Positions 1-5,341 of a stretch of DNA of 6,850 nucleotides are shown piece after piece. Positions within the stretch are counted from its first letter, which is position 1, and every line of letters begins with the position of its first letter. The notes beneath the pieces are model-generated. The model saw only the letters and a program-made list of their open reading frames with translations, was not told the origin of the DNA and made no database searches. Position numbers and translations under genes: made by a program. The stretch is from Bryobacterales bacterium (GTDB lineage: Bacteria > Acidobacteriota > Terriglobia > Bryobacterales > Bryobacteraceae), in the NCBI GenBank assembly GCA_025353235.1, contig JANXQZ010000116.1, forward strand, positions 1-6,850, read 5' to 3'.

Positions 1-531
1 CAGCGCACCCTGCGCTCCGCTCTGTGCATCCGAGCCCTTCATGGTCAGCGTCAAGATCCTCTCGTGAGCTTCATTGCCGGCGATCATCCGCGTCTGGCCC
101 GTGTCCTTGATCGAGACATCGTATTTTATATCTGGATTCACACCTCTTTTCCCATCCGGCGCTCTCTGCGCGTCGTTGCCGGCTTTCTGCATTTTTTTCG
201 ACATGTCGTCCATCGCCTGCTTCATCTGCTCGAACGTCATCACCGAGTAGGTTCGACCGGCTGTGTGGATGCGAGTGATGGTCTGTTGATCCAAATCGAT
301 GATCTGCGTCATGTCAGCGGTCTTATGAACCATGCGATTGCCTCGCACTGCGGTAGTGGAAAGAATGGGTTCGTTGGCTTTGCGCGCATCCTTCGAAAAT
401 GTTCCGGCCATCTTCATCATGCTGACCATGGCACCTCCAGTAATCTTGGAAGTCTGGTCGTAGCTGAAATCGGCGTACAGGCTGGATAGCGTCGCGGCCA
501 AGGAAACAGTGAACAGCAGTGGTCTCTTCAT
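1..531 (-). CDS. Secreted LolA/DUF4412-like protein of unknown function (3' end outside window)
   Basis: An open frame of 177 codons runs without a stop from an ATG at 531-529 down to the left edge, so the C-terminus is missing. Residues 1-20 form a clean signal peptide (MKRP, hydrophobic core LLFTVSLAATL, cleavage after LYA-20), so the product is exported. The mature part begins DFSYDQTSKITGG, has a stretch rich in Met, Lys and Gln around residues 100-120 (EQMKQAMDDMSKKMQKAG), then alternating beta-like segments (NPDIKYDVSIKDTGQTRMIAGNEAHE). A DxxQ..I.tEQ-like opening, a middle 'GNRM..K..DMTQIIDLDQQTI' and a later 'xxxTGQTRxIAGxEAxE' resemble periplasmic LolA/DUF4412-type beta proteins that start from a 'protein carries something, is it changed' lipid-binding fold; this is a family resemblance only. 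The start codon lies 31 nt beyond the stop of the upstream minus-strand gene and has only a weak Shine-Dalgarno, so co-transcription is likely. Function unknown; coding status is fairly sure because the signal peptide and reading frame agree. Confidence 0.75.
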   Translation of the reverse strand, partial: MKRPLLFTVSLAATLSSLYADFSYDQTSKITGGAMVSMMKMAGTFSKDARKANEPILSTTAVRGNRMVHKTADMTQIIDLDQQTITRIHTAGRTYSVMTFEQMKQAMDDMSKKMQKAGNDAQRAPDGKRGVNPDIKYDVSIKDTGQTRMIAGNEAHERILTLTMKGSDAQSGAQGAL

Positions 532-562
532 GCTTACTACAGTGTAGATCGCTTTGCAAATC

Positions 563-1162
563 TCAGCAGCGCGAGGTGGGGCGGACGGGAATTGGTCCAG
601 TTGGGTTCGTTTTGAAATTTTCCGATTTGCCTGGCCTGCGTCGGAATTCGGCGGTGTTCAGCAGGGGTGAAACGTCGGTGAAAGCTTGGCTCTCCTCGCT
701 GTAGCGGGTAAGCACGCGCTCGGTCTGCATGCGCGAGAGTTCCCTCAAGCATTTGAAGTAAGAGCGCTCGATGCGGGTCCGATGGCGGGCGATGCGCTCG
801 AGTTTGGATTGGAGCGCTTCGTCATCGAGCGCCGCGAGGGGGTCGATGCCTTGGTTCAGCGCGGTTTCGAGGCGGCGGATGCGGCGCAGGTTCCAGGTGT
901 CGGCGACCATCTGATCGAATATGACGTGCTCGACGCTGCCGTTAGGCTTGACCTGGGCGAGGTGCAGGGAGAGCAGTTCGTCAAACTCGATCTGCTCTTC
1001 AGGGCTGGCGATGATAACGTCTTTGGCGCAGAGTCCGTGGGTGCGGGAGTTGGCTGCGGCGCGGGCTTTGCCTTCGGGTGTGCGGGGACCAGTGCTGTGT
1101 TGCGAGTTGGCCTGATTGGCTTCTTGCTGCGGATCAGGCTGCTGCGATGGTGCTGATTGCAT
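563..1162 (-). CDS. Conserved unassigned protein of the 'GPRTPEGKA..NSRTHGL' family
   Basis: The 199-residue product has no signal peptide or membrane segment and should be cytoplasmic. Residues 1-20 are a Gln/Pro/Ser-rich disordered head. Residues 21-44 carry the family hallmark, GPRTPEGKARA followed by NSRTHGL, a basic Gly/Lys/Arg stretch that could contact nucleic acid (inference). Residues 55-102 look like a helical domain (EEQIEFDELL...WNLRRIRRLETAL), and residues 118-150 are a very basic amphipathic helix (KLERIARHRTRIERSYFKCLRELSRMQTER). The tail from about 170 is polar and Pro-rich. I recall many paralogues of this type in acidobacterial genomes, often near repeats, but know of no assigned function. 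The ATG start is supported by a strong Shine-Dalgarno, GAGGAG, six bases upstream. Local GC is high (about 67 % over 781-900 by hand count). It appears intact and may be co-transcribed with the secreted-protein gene 31 nt downstream. Confidence 0.8.
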   Translation of the reverse strand: MQSAPSQQPDPQQEANQANSQHSTGPRTPEGKARAAANSRTHGLCAKDVIIASPEEQIEFDELLSLHLAQVKPNGSVEHVIFDQMVADTWNLRRIRRLETALNQGIDPLAALDDEALQSKLERIARHRTRIERSYFKCLRELSRMQTERVLTRYSEESQAFTDVSPLLNTAEFRRRPGKSENFKTNPTGPIPVRPTSRC

Positions 1163-1168
1163 AATTTT

Positions 1169-1174
1169 CTCCTC
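1169..1174 (-). promoter_or_regulatory. Strong ribosome binding site
   Basis: Read on the minus strand this is GAGGAG, separated from the ATG at 1162-1160 by the six bases AAAATT. It fixes the start of the 199-residue protein and argues that this gene is really translated in the minus direction, rather than the overlapping plus-strand frame. Confidence 0.75.
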
Positions 1175-1288
1175 AGTGGGCTTACCCGCTTTGACTGTAT
1201 CAGCGGAAAGGGATAAATCCAGAGGGGGAGATTGGAAGTTGTTGGGAGTGGGCGAGATATAGTTTGATTGAGTTGCTACCGGGTTTGG

Positions 1289-1310
1289 GGGGCGGTAAGC
1301 AAACCGCCCC
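1289..1310. repeat. Perfect GC-rich hairpin in intergenic region
   Basis: Arms GGGGCGGT (1289-1296) and ACCGCCCC (1303-1310) pair perfectly over 8 bp around the six-base loop AAGCAA. Neither strand has a T-run after the stem, so a standard intrinsic terminator is not supported. It could be a protein-binding inverted repeat, a structured leader element or a single copy of a dispersed palindrome; only the structure itself is seen. Confidence 0.55.
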
Positions 1311-1388
1311 GAGGTCGCGCTGATAGTGCCTTGGTTGGGTGATAATATACTTGCCTGACAAACGTGCTAGAATTGGGAAAGCATTTTT

Positions 1389-1709
1389 ATGAACCCAAGT
1401 CTACTGTCTGCGAATGTTTTTATCTGTGAACGTATCCTCGAAGGAAAAGACGGTATACTGAGCGCGATCAGGATGGTAGACACATTCAAATTTAAGCGAA
1501 ACATCGATAAGCCTAACGATCAGATTGAAATGCAGGTTCTGGCATCAATACGAACAACGCCAGGAGATGATTCAGAGCACTCGATTCAGCTTTATTTGGT
1601 TAATCCTGACGGAACTAAAGAGCTAGTTGCGGGGCAGAGCGGAGACAGTCAGGAGCGGCAGGATAACGAGGTACTTGGCGATTCTCATGATTTTAGGTAT
1701 CGACGATGA
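1389..1709 (+). CDS. Small DUF6941-like protein, probably C-terminally truncated
   Basis: The product has 106 residues. The first ~85 (NPSLLSANVFICERIL, then GKDGILSAIRMVDTFKF, EMQVLASIRT and SIQLYLVNPDGTKE) have the pattern I associate with DUF6941: an opening 'ANVFICE.vl..KDG.lSaIR.VD.f' strand pair, then beta strands ending in a 'l.l..PdG' turn. Family members normally run to about 130-150 residues with a further strand set; here the frame instead becomes a polar tail (AGQSGDSQERQDNEVLGDSHDFRYRR) and stops. A frameshift or recombination near 1620-1640 is the likely explanation, though I cannot find the missing part in either other plus frame. The gene is about 46 %GC over 1381-1680 by hand count, well below its neighbours, suggesting a different origin. 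The Shine-Dalgarno is weak (GGGA, ten bases upstream). It has no signal peptide. Function unknown. Confidence 0.55.
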   Translation: MNPSLLSANVFICERILEGKDGILSAIRMVDTFKFKRNIDKPNDQIEMQVLASIRTTPGDDSEHSIQLYLVNPDGTKELVAGQSGDSQERQDNEVLGDSHDFRYRR

Positions 1710-2114
1710 TTGCGCGCTGAATGTTCCCTTGCAATTCGCCGAGTTCACCACGAAGTACAGCCCTGAGCACGTATGTGTTCGTCATATAAAAAAGTGGTGT
1801 GATCGAGACACGGATGCTTGACGTCATCGGACGTCCGCCTGGGGCCTCGCTGACAGAGGAATCATAAGAGGCAAGCGCGTGATCCCCATGGTCTCCCGAA
1901 GCGATCGTGGGTACCTCGCGCTCGTCCTGGCTGAAATTGCCCTTCCAGGCGGCTCGAAACCGGCTGAAAGCCGGTTGCAGGCAAGATTGCCTGCCCCACA
2001 AAGCTGCCTAGCGGCACACACGGGAGATTGTAAACGTTTGCTTGGGACAGTTCACTAATTGGCCGCTATGACAGACCTGATCTGCGTTTAGGACTCTGGT
2101 ATTGTCAAGTCAGG
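1710..2114. other. 405-base stretch without a convincing gene; probable control region of the efflux operon
   Basis: Frames that stay open here on either strand lack a Shine-Dalgarno, use TTG or internal starts, or are made from the translated hairpins, so I call none of them. Contents in order: 1710-1950 unexplained sequence of mixed composition, possibly debris from an old insertion; 1958-1994 a pair of perfect hairpins; 2022-2114 the likely promoter region of the metal efflux operon. In the last part a weak sigma-70-like pair is visible, TTGGGA (2042-2047) and TATGAC (2067-2072), 19 bases apart, followed by an imperfect dyad CAGACCTGATCTG (2072-2084). A 19-base spacer is what MerR-type metal regulators use, but no known operator is recognisable and the boxes are poor matches. 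Confidence 0.4.
1958..1994. repeat. Tandem double hairpin, REP-like intergenic element
   Basis: Two perfect stem-loops abut with no spacer. The first has arms AACCGGC (1958-1964) and GCCGGTT (1970-1976) around the loop TGAAA. The second has arms GCAGGCAA (1977-1984) and TTGCCTGC (1987-1994) around the two-base loop GA. The element is followed by CCCCAC. From memory, very similar paired palindromes (a GGCTGAAAGCC hairpin next to a GCAGGCAA/TTGCCTGC one) are dispersed many times in some acidobacterial genomes; that is recollection, while the perfect pairing is directly seen. The lack of a downstream T-run argues against an intrinsic terminator. It lies about 120 bases before the efflux operon and could also insulate it. 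Confidence 0.7.
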
Positions 2115-2414
2115 ATGCTTCGTGGCGTTCATTTCGGCGTCGCTCTCTTAGCAGTGTTCCTGCTCATGCTGCCGTGTGAGAAAACTGCTGACTGCTGCAA
2201 GAACGGCAAGTGCTCGCCATCGCATGCCGAGGATTGCTGCAAAGCTACAGTTCCCGGCGGCAACCAGCTTTTAAAAGCCCAGGCGCTTGATCATTCCGCC
2301 CCGGAAGTGCCGCCCACCCATTTACAGCTTTTGCCAACCGCCAGTTTGGTCGGTGTGCAACAGCTTCCAGTCCGTCCGCCCGACTTGCGTTTGAGTCTTC
2401 CGCTTCTGATTTAG
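2115..2414 (+). CDS. Small Cys-rich exported protein, first gene of efflux operon
   Basis: The 99-residue product begins with a signal peptide or signal anchor (MLRGVHFGVALLAVFLLMLP). Right after it come six cysteines at 21, 27, 28, 33, 41 and 42, giving CC-x4-C-x7-CC, interleaved with Lys, Asp, His and Glu; this is a credible soft-metal ligand set. C21 in LMLPC lies where a lipoprotein cysteine would, but LMLP-C is a poor lipobox, so lipidation is uncertain. From residue 55 on there are no cysteines, and the chain is Pro/Leu-rich (a repeated PP and LRLSLPLLI end), likely extended. It lies 56 nt before the outer-membrane factor, same strand. I recall short Cys-rich proteins of this kind leading heavy-metal RND operons in Acidobacteria, with no assigned role. 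A periplasmic metal-binding role is inference. The ATG has an AGG almost touching it, so the start is not certain. Confidence 0.65.
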   Translation: MLRGVHFGVALLAVFLLMLPCEKTADCCKNGKCSPSHAEDCCKATVPGGNQLLKAQALDHSAPEVPPTHLQLLPTASLVGVQQLPVRPPDLRLSLPLLI

Positions 2415-2460
2415 CCCGCCTCGTTCTACCAATTCGTTTCCATTTTCACGTTCAACAATT

Positions 2461-2466
2461 AGGAGG
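2461..2466 (+). promoter_or_regulatory. Strong ribosome binding site of the outer-membrane factor
   Basis: A perfect AGGAGG lies four bases before the ATG at 2471. It decides the start codon and shows that this gene is translated independently of the Cys-rich protein gene, 56 nt upstream. Confidence 0.75.
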
Positions 2467-2470
2467 TCGG

Positions 2471-3739
2471 ATGCCTGCGAAATTATGCGGGAACGGCTTC
2501 TGCATGCTCGCCCTGGCGCTCGCCAGTTTGCATGCGGAAGAAAGGACAGTAGGGCCTCAGGATTTACTGAATGGCCTGATGCAGAATAACCCCGAGATTC
2601 AGTCGGCGCGGTCGCGCTTTGAAGCTGCTACGAAACGTCCGTCACAGGTTGGCACTCTACCGGAGCCAACCGCGAGCTATACGAACTTCGGTGTCGGCCA
2701 TCCCTTTTCGCGCCTGAATGGGAGCGACTTTGCCTACCAGGGACTCGGTGTTTCCAAGGATCTTCCTTTTCCTGGAAAGCTCGGCCTTGCTTCGGAGCAA
2801 GCCAAACGAGAGGCGGAGCGAGAAGAGCAGAACTATCGGTCAGTGGTTCTGGAGGTAACGTCCCGTCTGAAGGTGGCTTGGTACGAGTGGCTGGCTCTTC
2901 AGAAGGCGATCCAGGTGACGCACAAGAACCGTGACCTGCTCAGCCGATTTGAGGAGATCGCTCGCAATCGCTACACGGTTGGCAAGGGACTGCAACAAGA
3001 TGTTCTCAAAGCCCAGTTCGAAGTCTCTTCTATCCAACAGCAATTGATCATGTTCGACGAGAAGCGTCAACGTGCCGAAGCTGAAATTGCCTCCATGTTG
3101 GCGATGCCTTCAGTTGTCTTACAATCGACCGCCGAAATCCAACCCAGCGTGTTCTCGCCATCGCTCGAAGATTTGCTGAATCTTGCAAAAGATTCTCCGC
3201 GCGTGCGTGCCGAACAGAAGATGGTGGACGCCAGCGCCGTTGGAATCAATCGGAGCTTGAAAGACTTTCGACCCGACTTTGGCGTGGATCTGCAATGGCA
3301 GCATACGGGATCGAATTTCCCGGACTATTACATGGCGACAGCGCGCGTCAAGATTCCCATTTATTATGCGAGGAAGCAACGTTATGCGCTGGAAGAGTCC
3401 TACTCGCGGTTGGCAGAGGCCAAGCAAAATTACCGATCCGCCCAGCAACAAGCCAGCTTCAAAGTGAAAGATCAATACCTCAGCATCCAAAGCAGTGAGC
3501 GCATTTTGCAGTTGTACAAAACGACGCTGCTGCCCCAGGCGCAGTTGACCGTGGATGCGGCAAGTACGGCCTACCAGGTAGGAGGGATAGACTTCCTGAG
3601 TCTTGAATCGAACCTGACGAACCTGCTCACACTGGAGCGCCAATATTACGACGAGGTCGCGCGCCACGAGGAGGCCATCGCGCGTCTTGAGCCGATTGTG
3701 GGCCGGGCGCTAGTCCCGTTTTACGAGGTTCACCAATGA
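2471..3739 (+). CDS. TolC/CusC-family outer-membrane efflux protein
   Basis: The 422-residue product is the outer-membrane channel of the tripartite pump: a trimeric beta-barrel with a periplasmic alpha-barrel through which substrate leaves the cell. Residues 1-22 are a Sec signal peptide with cleavage after LHA; unlike E. coli CusC there is no lipobox cysteine, so it is probably not a lipoprotein. Two repeats of the outer-membrane efflux (OEP) domain are visible, about 30-215 and 230-410, each with long helices and the internal repeat pattern RYTVGKGLQQDVLKAQ (168-182) and AYQVGGIDFLSLES (367-380). The segment DLPFPGKLG (97-105) is a typical CzcC/CusC-type strand-to-helix transition. The length matches the family (usually 400-480). 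Its stop overlaps the adaptor's start as ATGA. The gene is intact. Metal specificity cannot be read from this subunit. Confidence 0.92.
   Translation: MPAKLCGNGFCMLALALASLHAEERTVGPQDLLNGLMQNNPEIQSARSRFEAATKRPSQVGTLPEPTASYTNFGVGHPFSRLNGSDFAYQGLGVSKDLPFPGKLGLASEQAKREAEREEQNYRSVVLEVTSRLKVAWYEWLALQKAIQVTHKNRDLLSRFEEIARNRYTVGKGLQQDVLKAQFEVSSIQQQLIMFDEKRQRAEAEIASMLAMPSVVLQSTAEIQPSVFSPSLEDLLNLAKDSPRVRAEQKMVDASAVGINRSLKDFRPDFGVDLQWQHTGSNFPDYYMATARVKIPIYYARKQRYALEESYSRLAEAKQNYRSAQQQASFKVKDQYLSIQSSERILQLYKTTLLPQAQLTVDAASTAYQVGGIDFLSLESNLTNLLTLERQYYDEVARHEEAIARLEPIVGRALVPFYEVHQ
3725..3739 (+). promoter_or_regulatory. Translational-coupling junction between outer-membrane factor and adaptor genes
   Basis: The adaptor's ATG (3736-3738) overlaps the outer-membrane factor's TGA (3737-3739) as ATGA, and GAGGT at 3725-3729 lies six bases before the start. 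Such a layout favours reinitiation by the same ribosome, keeping the two subunits in fixed proportion. Confidence 0.7.
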
Positions 3740-5334
3740 ATCGAGCTCGCGTGCGCACGATTGCGTTGGTCGGGTTGCTCGGCTTGGCCGTACTCGCGTT
3801 TGCCTGGTTTGCTTTCTTCCGACCGCAGCCGATTCGACCAAAAGCAGCAGCCGTCATAGCGATCGCCAAAGACGTGTATTACTGCCCGATGCACAAGAAT
3901 TATCATTCCGACAAGCCGGGGAACTGTCCCATCTGCAGCATGAAGCTGGTGAAGCTGGAGACCTCGCCTCCGGCCGCCCCTGCGGCAACCCCGGCCAGCG
4001 CGAGCACACAGGCTGGCTCGATTTCGATCTCACCAGAGAAGCAACAACTCACTGGCATGCGCTCGGTTGCGGCTGAAATGGGAATGCTCACCAAAGACAT
4101 TCGAATCGTGGGCAAGGTGAGCTACGACGAGACGAAGCTGACGCACATTCACAGCAAGGTCTCCGGCTATATAGAAGACGTTTTCGCTGACTCGGTGGGT
4201 AAGCCGGTTCGTGTGGGCGATCCTCTGTTCACGATCTACAGCCCGGATCTTGTCGCCACCGAACAGGACTTTCTACTCGCTTTAAAATCCCGCTCCTTGC
4301 TGCGCGACAGCACTCTGCCTTCCGCAGCAGAAGGATCGGAAAACCTGATCGCTGCTGCGCGCGAACGTCTGCGGCTTTGGGATGTGACGGACCAGGAGAT
4401 CCAAAGGCTCGAAACGGAAGGCAAGGTCAAGCGTGCGATCACCGTTTATTCGCCTGTCGGGGGCGTCGTGATGGAGCGCACTGCTTACCACCATGGGACA
4501 TTCGTCGATCCCTCTAAGGACCTGTTTACGATTGTGGATCTTTCGCGGGTTTGGGTCCTCGGTGAACTGTATGAAATCGACATTCCATTCATTCGAACGG
4601 GACAGGCCGCGGAGATCGAGCTGCCGTACTCAGGCGGGGGGCGAAAGATTCGAGGACGAGTGGATTTCATCTATCCGTTCCTCGATCCGAAGAGCCGCAC
4701 CGTTCAACTGCGTATGGAATTTACCAATCCTGGTCTGTTGCTGAAGCCGGAGATGTTCACGAACATCAGCATGGCTGTTTCGGTTGGTCGGCAGGTGCTG
4801 GTTCCGCAAGACGCCGTAATGAACACCGGTACTGAACAATATGTGTTTATCGATAAGGGCAACGGTTATGTTCAACCTCGGCAGGTGAAGGTCAGCGCCG
4901 ATGCGGGCGACAAAGTAGGCATCCAAGAAGGGCTCAAAGCAGGCGAAAGAGTTGTGACGGGAGCCAATTTCCTCATCGATTCCGAGAGCCGTTTGAAGGG
5001 AGCGTTCGCGGGGATGGGCACGCCTGCGCAATCGATCTCGGTGGATGTGCTGGAACCTAAGACAGCCAAGACCGGGTTGAATTCGATGCGCTTGCTGGTG
5101 AAAGACGCGGCAGGCCAACCGCTCATTAGCGCGCAGGTGGACGTACGCCTATCCATGCCGCCGATGGCTGGCATGACGCCGATGAGTTCCAAGGCAATTC
5201 TCGCGGAGGCAGGGAGTGGCATCTATGCCGGAAAGATCGAGTTTCCGACGGCCTGGACTTGGCAAACGACCGTAACGGCCCGCAAGAACGGGAGCGTGAT
5301 CGGGGTCGCTGAGACGAATATCACGGCGCGCTAG
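3736..5334 (+). CDS. cusB: CusB/CzcB-type RND periplasmic adaptor with N-terminal metal-binding and C-terminal YtkA-like domains
   Basis: The 532-residue membrane fusion protein bridges the inner-membrane pump and the outer-membrane channel. Residues 8-28 are a hydrophobic anchor or signal sequence. Residues 48-73 are a heavy-metal-binding domain: C50-P-M52-H53, H57, then C64-P-I-C67-S-M69 (the YYCPMH..CPICSMKL pattern). An Ala/Pro-rich linker follows (75-95). The adaptor core has a first lipoyl half (HIHSKVSGYIE, about 137-178), a short helical hairpin (about 175-232), a second lipoyl half (YSPVGGVV to DLSRVWVLGELYE, 238-280), a beta-barrel (about 285-345) and a membrane-proximal region (to about 425, ending GERVVTGANFLIDSESRLKG). 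Residues about 434-532 form an extra YtkA-like beta domain, with M474-P-P-M477-A-G-M480-T-P-M483. CusF-like domains are the usual C-terminal extension, so a YtkA-like one is notable. Periplasmic adaptors of this type run about 400-510 residues, and the extra length is this domain. The symbol reflects family resemblance; the metal is not proved. Confidence 0.9.
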   Translation: MNRARVRTIALVGLLGLAVLAFAWFAFFRPQPIRPKAAAVIAIAKDVYYCPMHKNYHSDKPGNCPICSMKLVKLETSPPAAPAATPASASTQAGSISISPEKQQLTGMRSVAAEMGMLTKDIRIVGKVSYDETKLTHIHSKVSGYIEDVFADSVGKPVRVGDPLFTIYSPDLVATEQDFLLALKSRSLLRDSTLPSAAEGSENLIAAARERLRLWDVTDQEIQRLETEGKVKRAITVYSPVGGVVMERTAYHHGTFVDPSKDLFTIVDLSRVWVLGELYEIDIPFIRTGQAAEIELPYSGGGRKIRGRVDFIYPFLDPKSRTVQLRMEFTNPGLLLKPEMFTNISMAVSVGRQVLVPQDAVMNTGTEQYVFIDKGNGYVQPRQVKVSADAGDKVGIQEGLKAGERVVTGANFLIDSESRLKGAFAGMGTPAQSISVDVLEPKTAKTGLNSMRLLVKDAAGQPLISAQVDVRLSMPPMAGMTPMSSKAILAEAGSGIYAGKIEFPTAWTWQTTVTARKNGSVIGVAETNITAR

Positions 5335-5341
5335 CGAACAG

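Larger units (their letters stand above)
1163..1388. other. Divergent intergenic region
   Basis: These 226 bases separate a minus-strand gene from a plus-strand gene, so promoters for both should lie here. I see no convincing sigma-70 box pair for either: AT-rich GATAATATACT at 1341-1351 and TAGAAT at 1368-1373 are candidate -10 elements for the plus gene, but neither has a good -35 at the right distance. The only clear structure is the perfect hairpin at 1289-1310. No open frame with coding character was found. Confidence 0.5.

Noticed and set aside
64..489. Plus-strand open frame of 141 codons at the left edge
   Set aside because: The opposite strand carries a frame with a signal peptide that is open over the whole stretch to the edge; the plus frame is His/Arg-rich and has no supporting features.
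686..1156. Plus-strand open frame of 156 codons opposite the 199-residue gene
   Set aside because: It has no Shine-Dalgarno and is the mirror of a minus-strand gene that has a strong one and a recognisable family signature.
704..1190. 11-base inverted match (AGCGGGTAAGC at 704-714 and its complement near 1180-1190)
   Set aside because: Matches of this length are expected by chance several times in a window of this size, and one copy is inside a coding region.
1289..1310. Hairpin as an intrinsic terminator
   Set aside because: No T-run follows the stem on either strand.
1627..1821. Plus-strand frame of 64 codons overlapping the end of the DUF6941-like gene, considered as its frameshifted continuation
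   Set aside because: Its sequence (LAILMILGIDDDCALNVPLQF...) does not look like the C-terminal strands of the family.
1693..2021. Minus-strand frames of 102 and 65 codons in the gene-free stretch
   Set aside because: Their N-termini are translations of the double hairpin, the longer one needs a TTG start with no Shine-Dalgarno, and the rest matches no family. A faint resemblance to the end of an FtsX/MacB-like permease segment (TYVLRAVLRGELGELQGNIQRA) was considered, but it is too weak.
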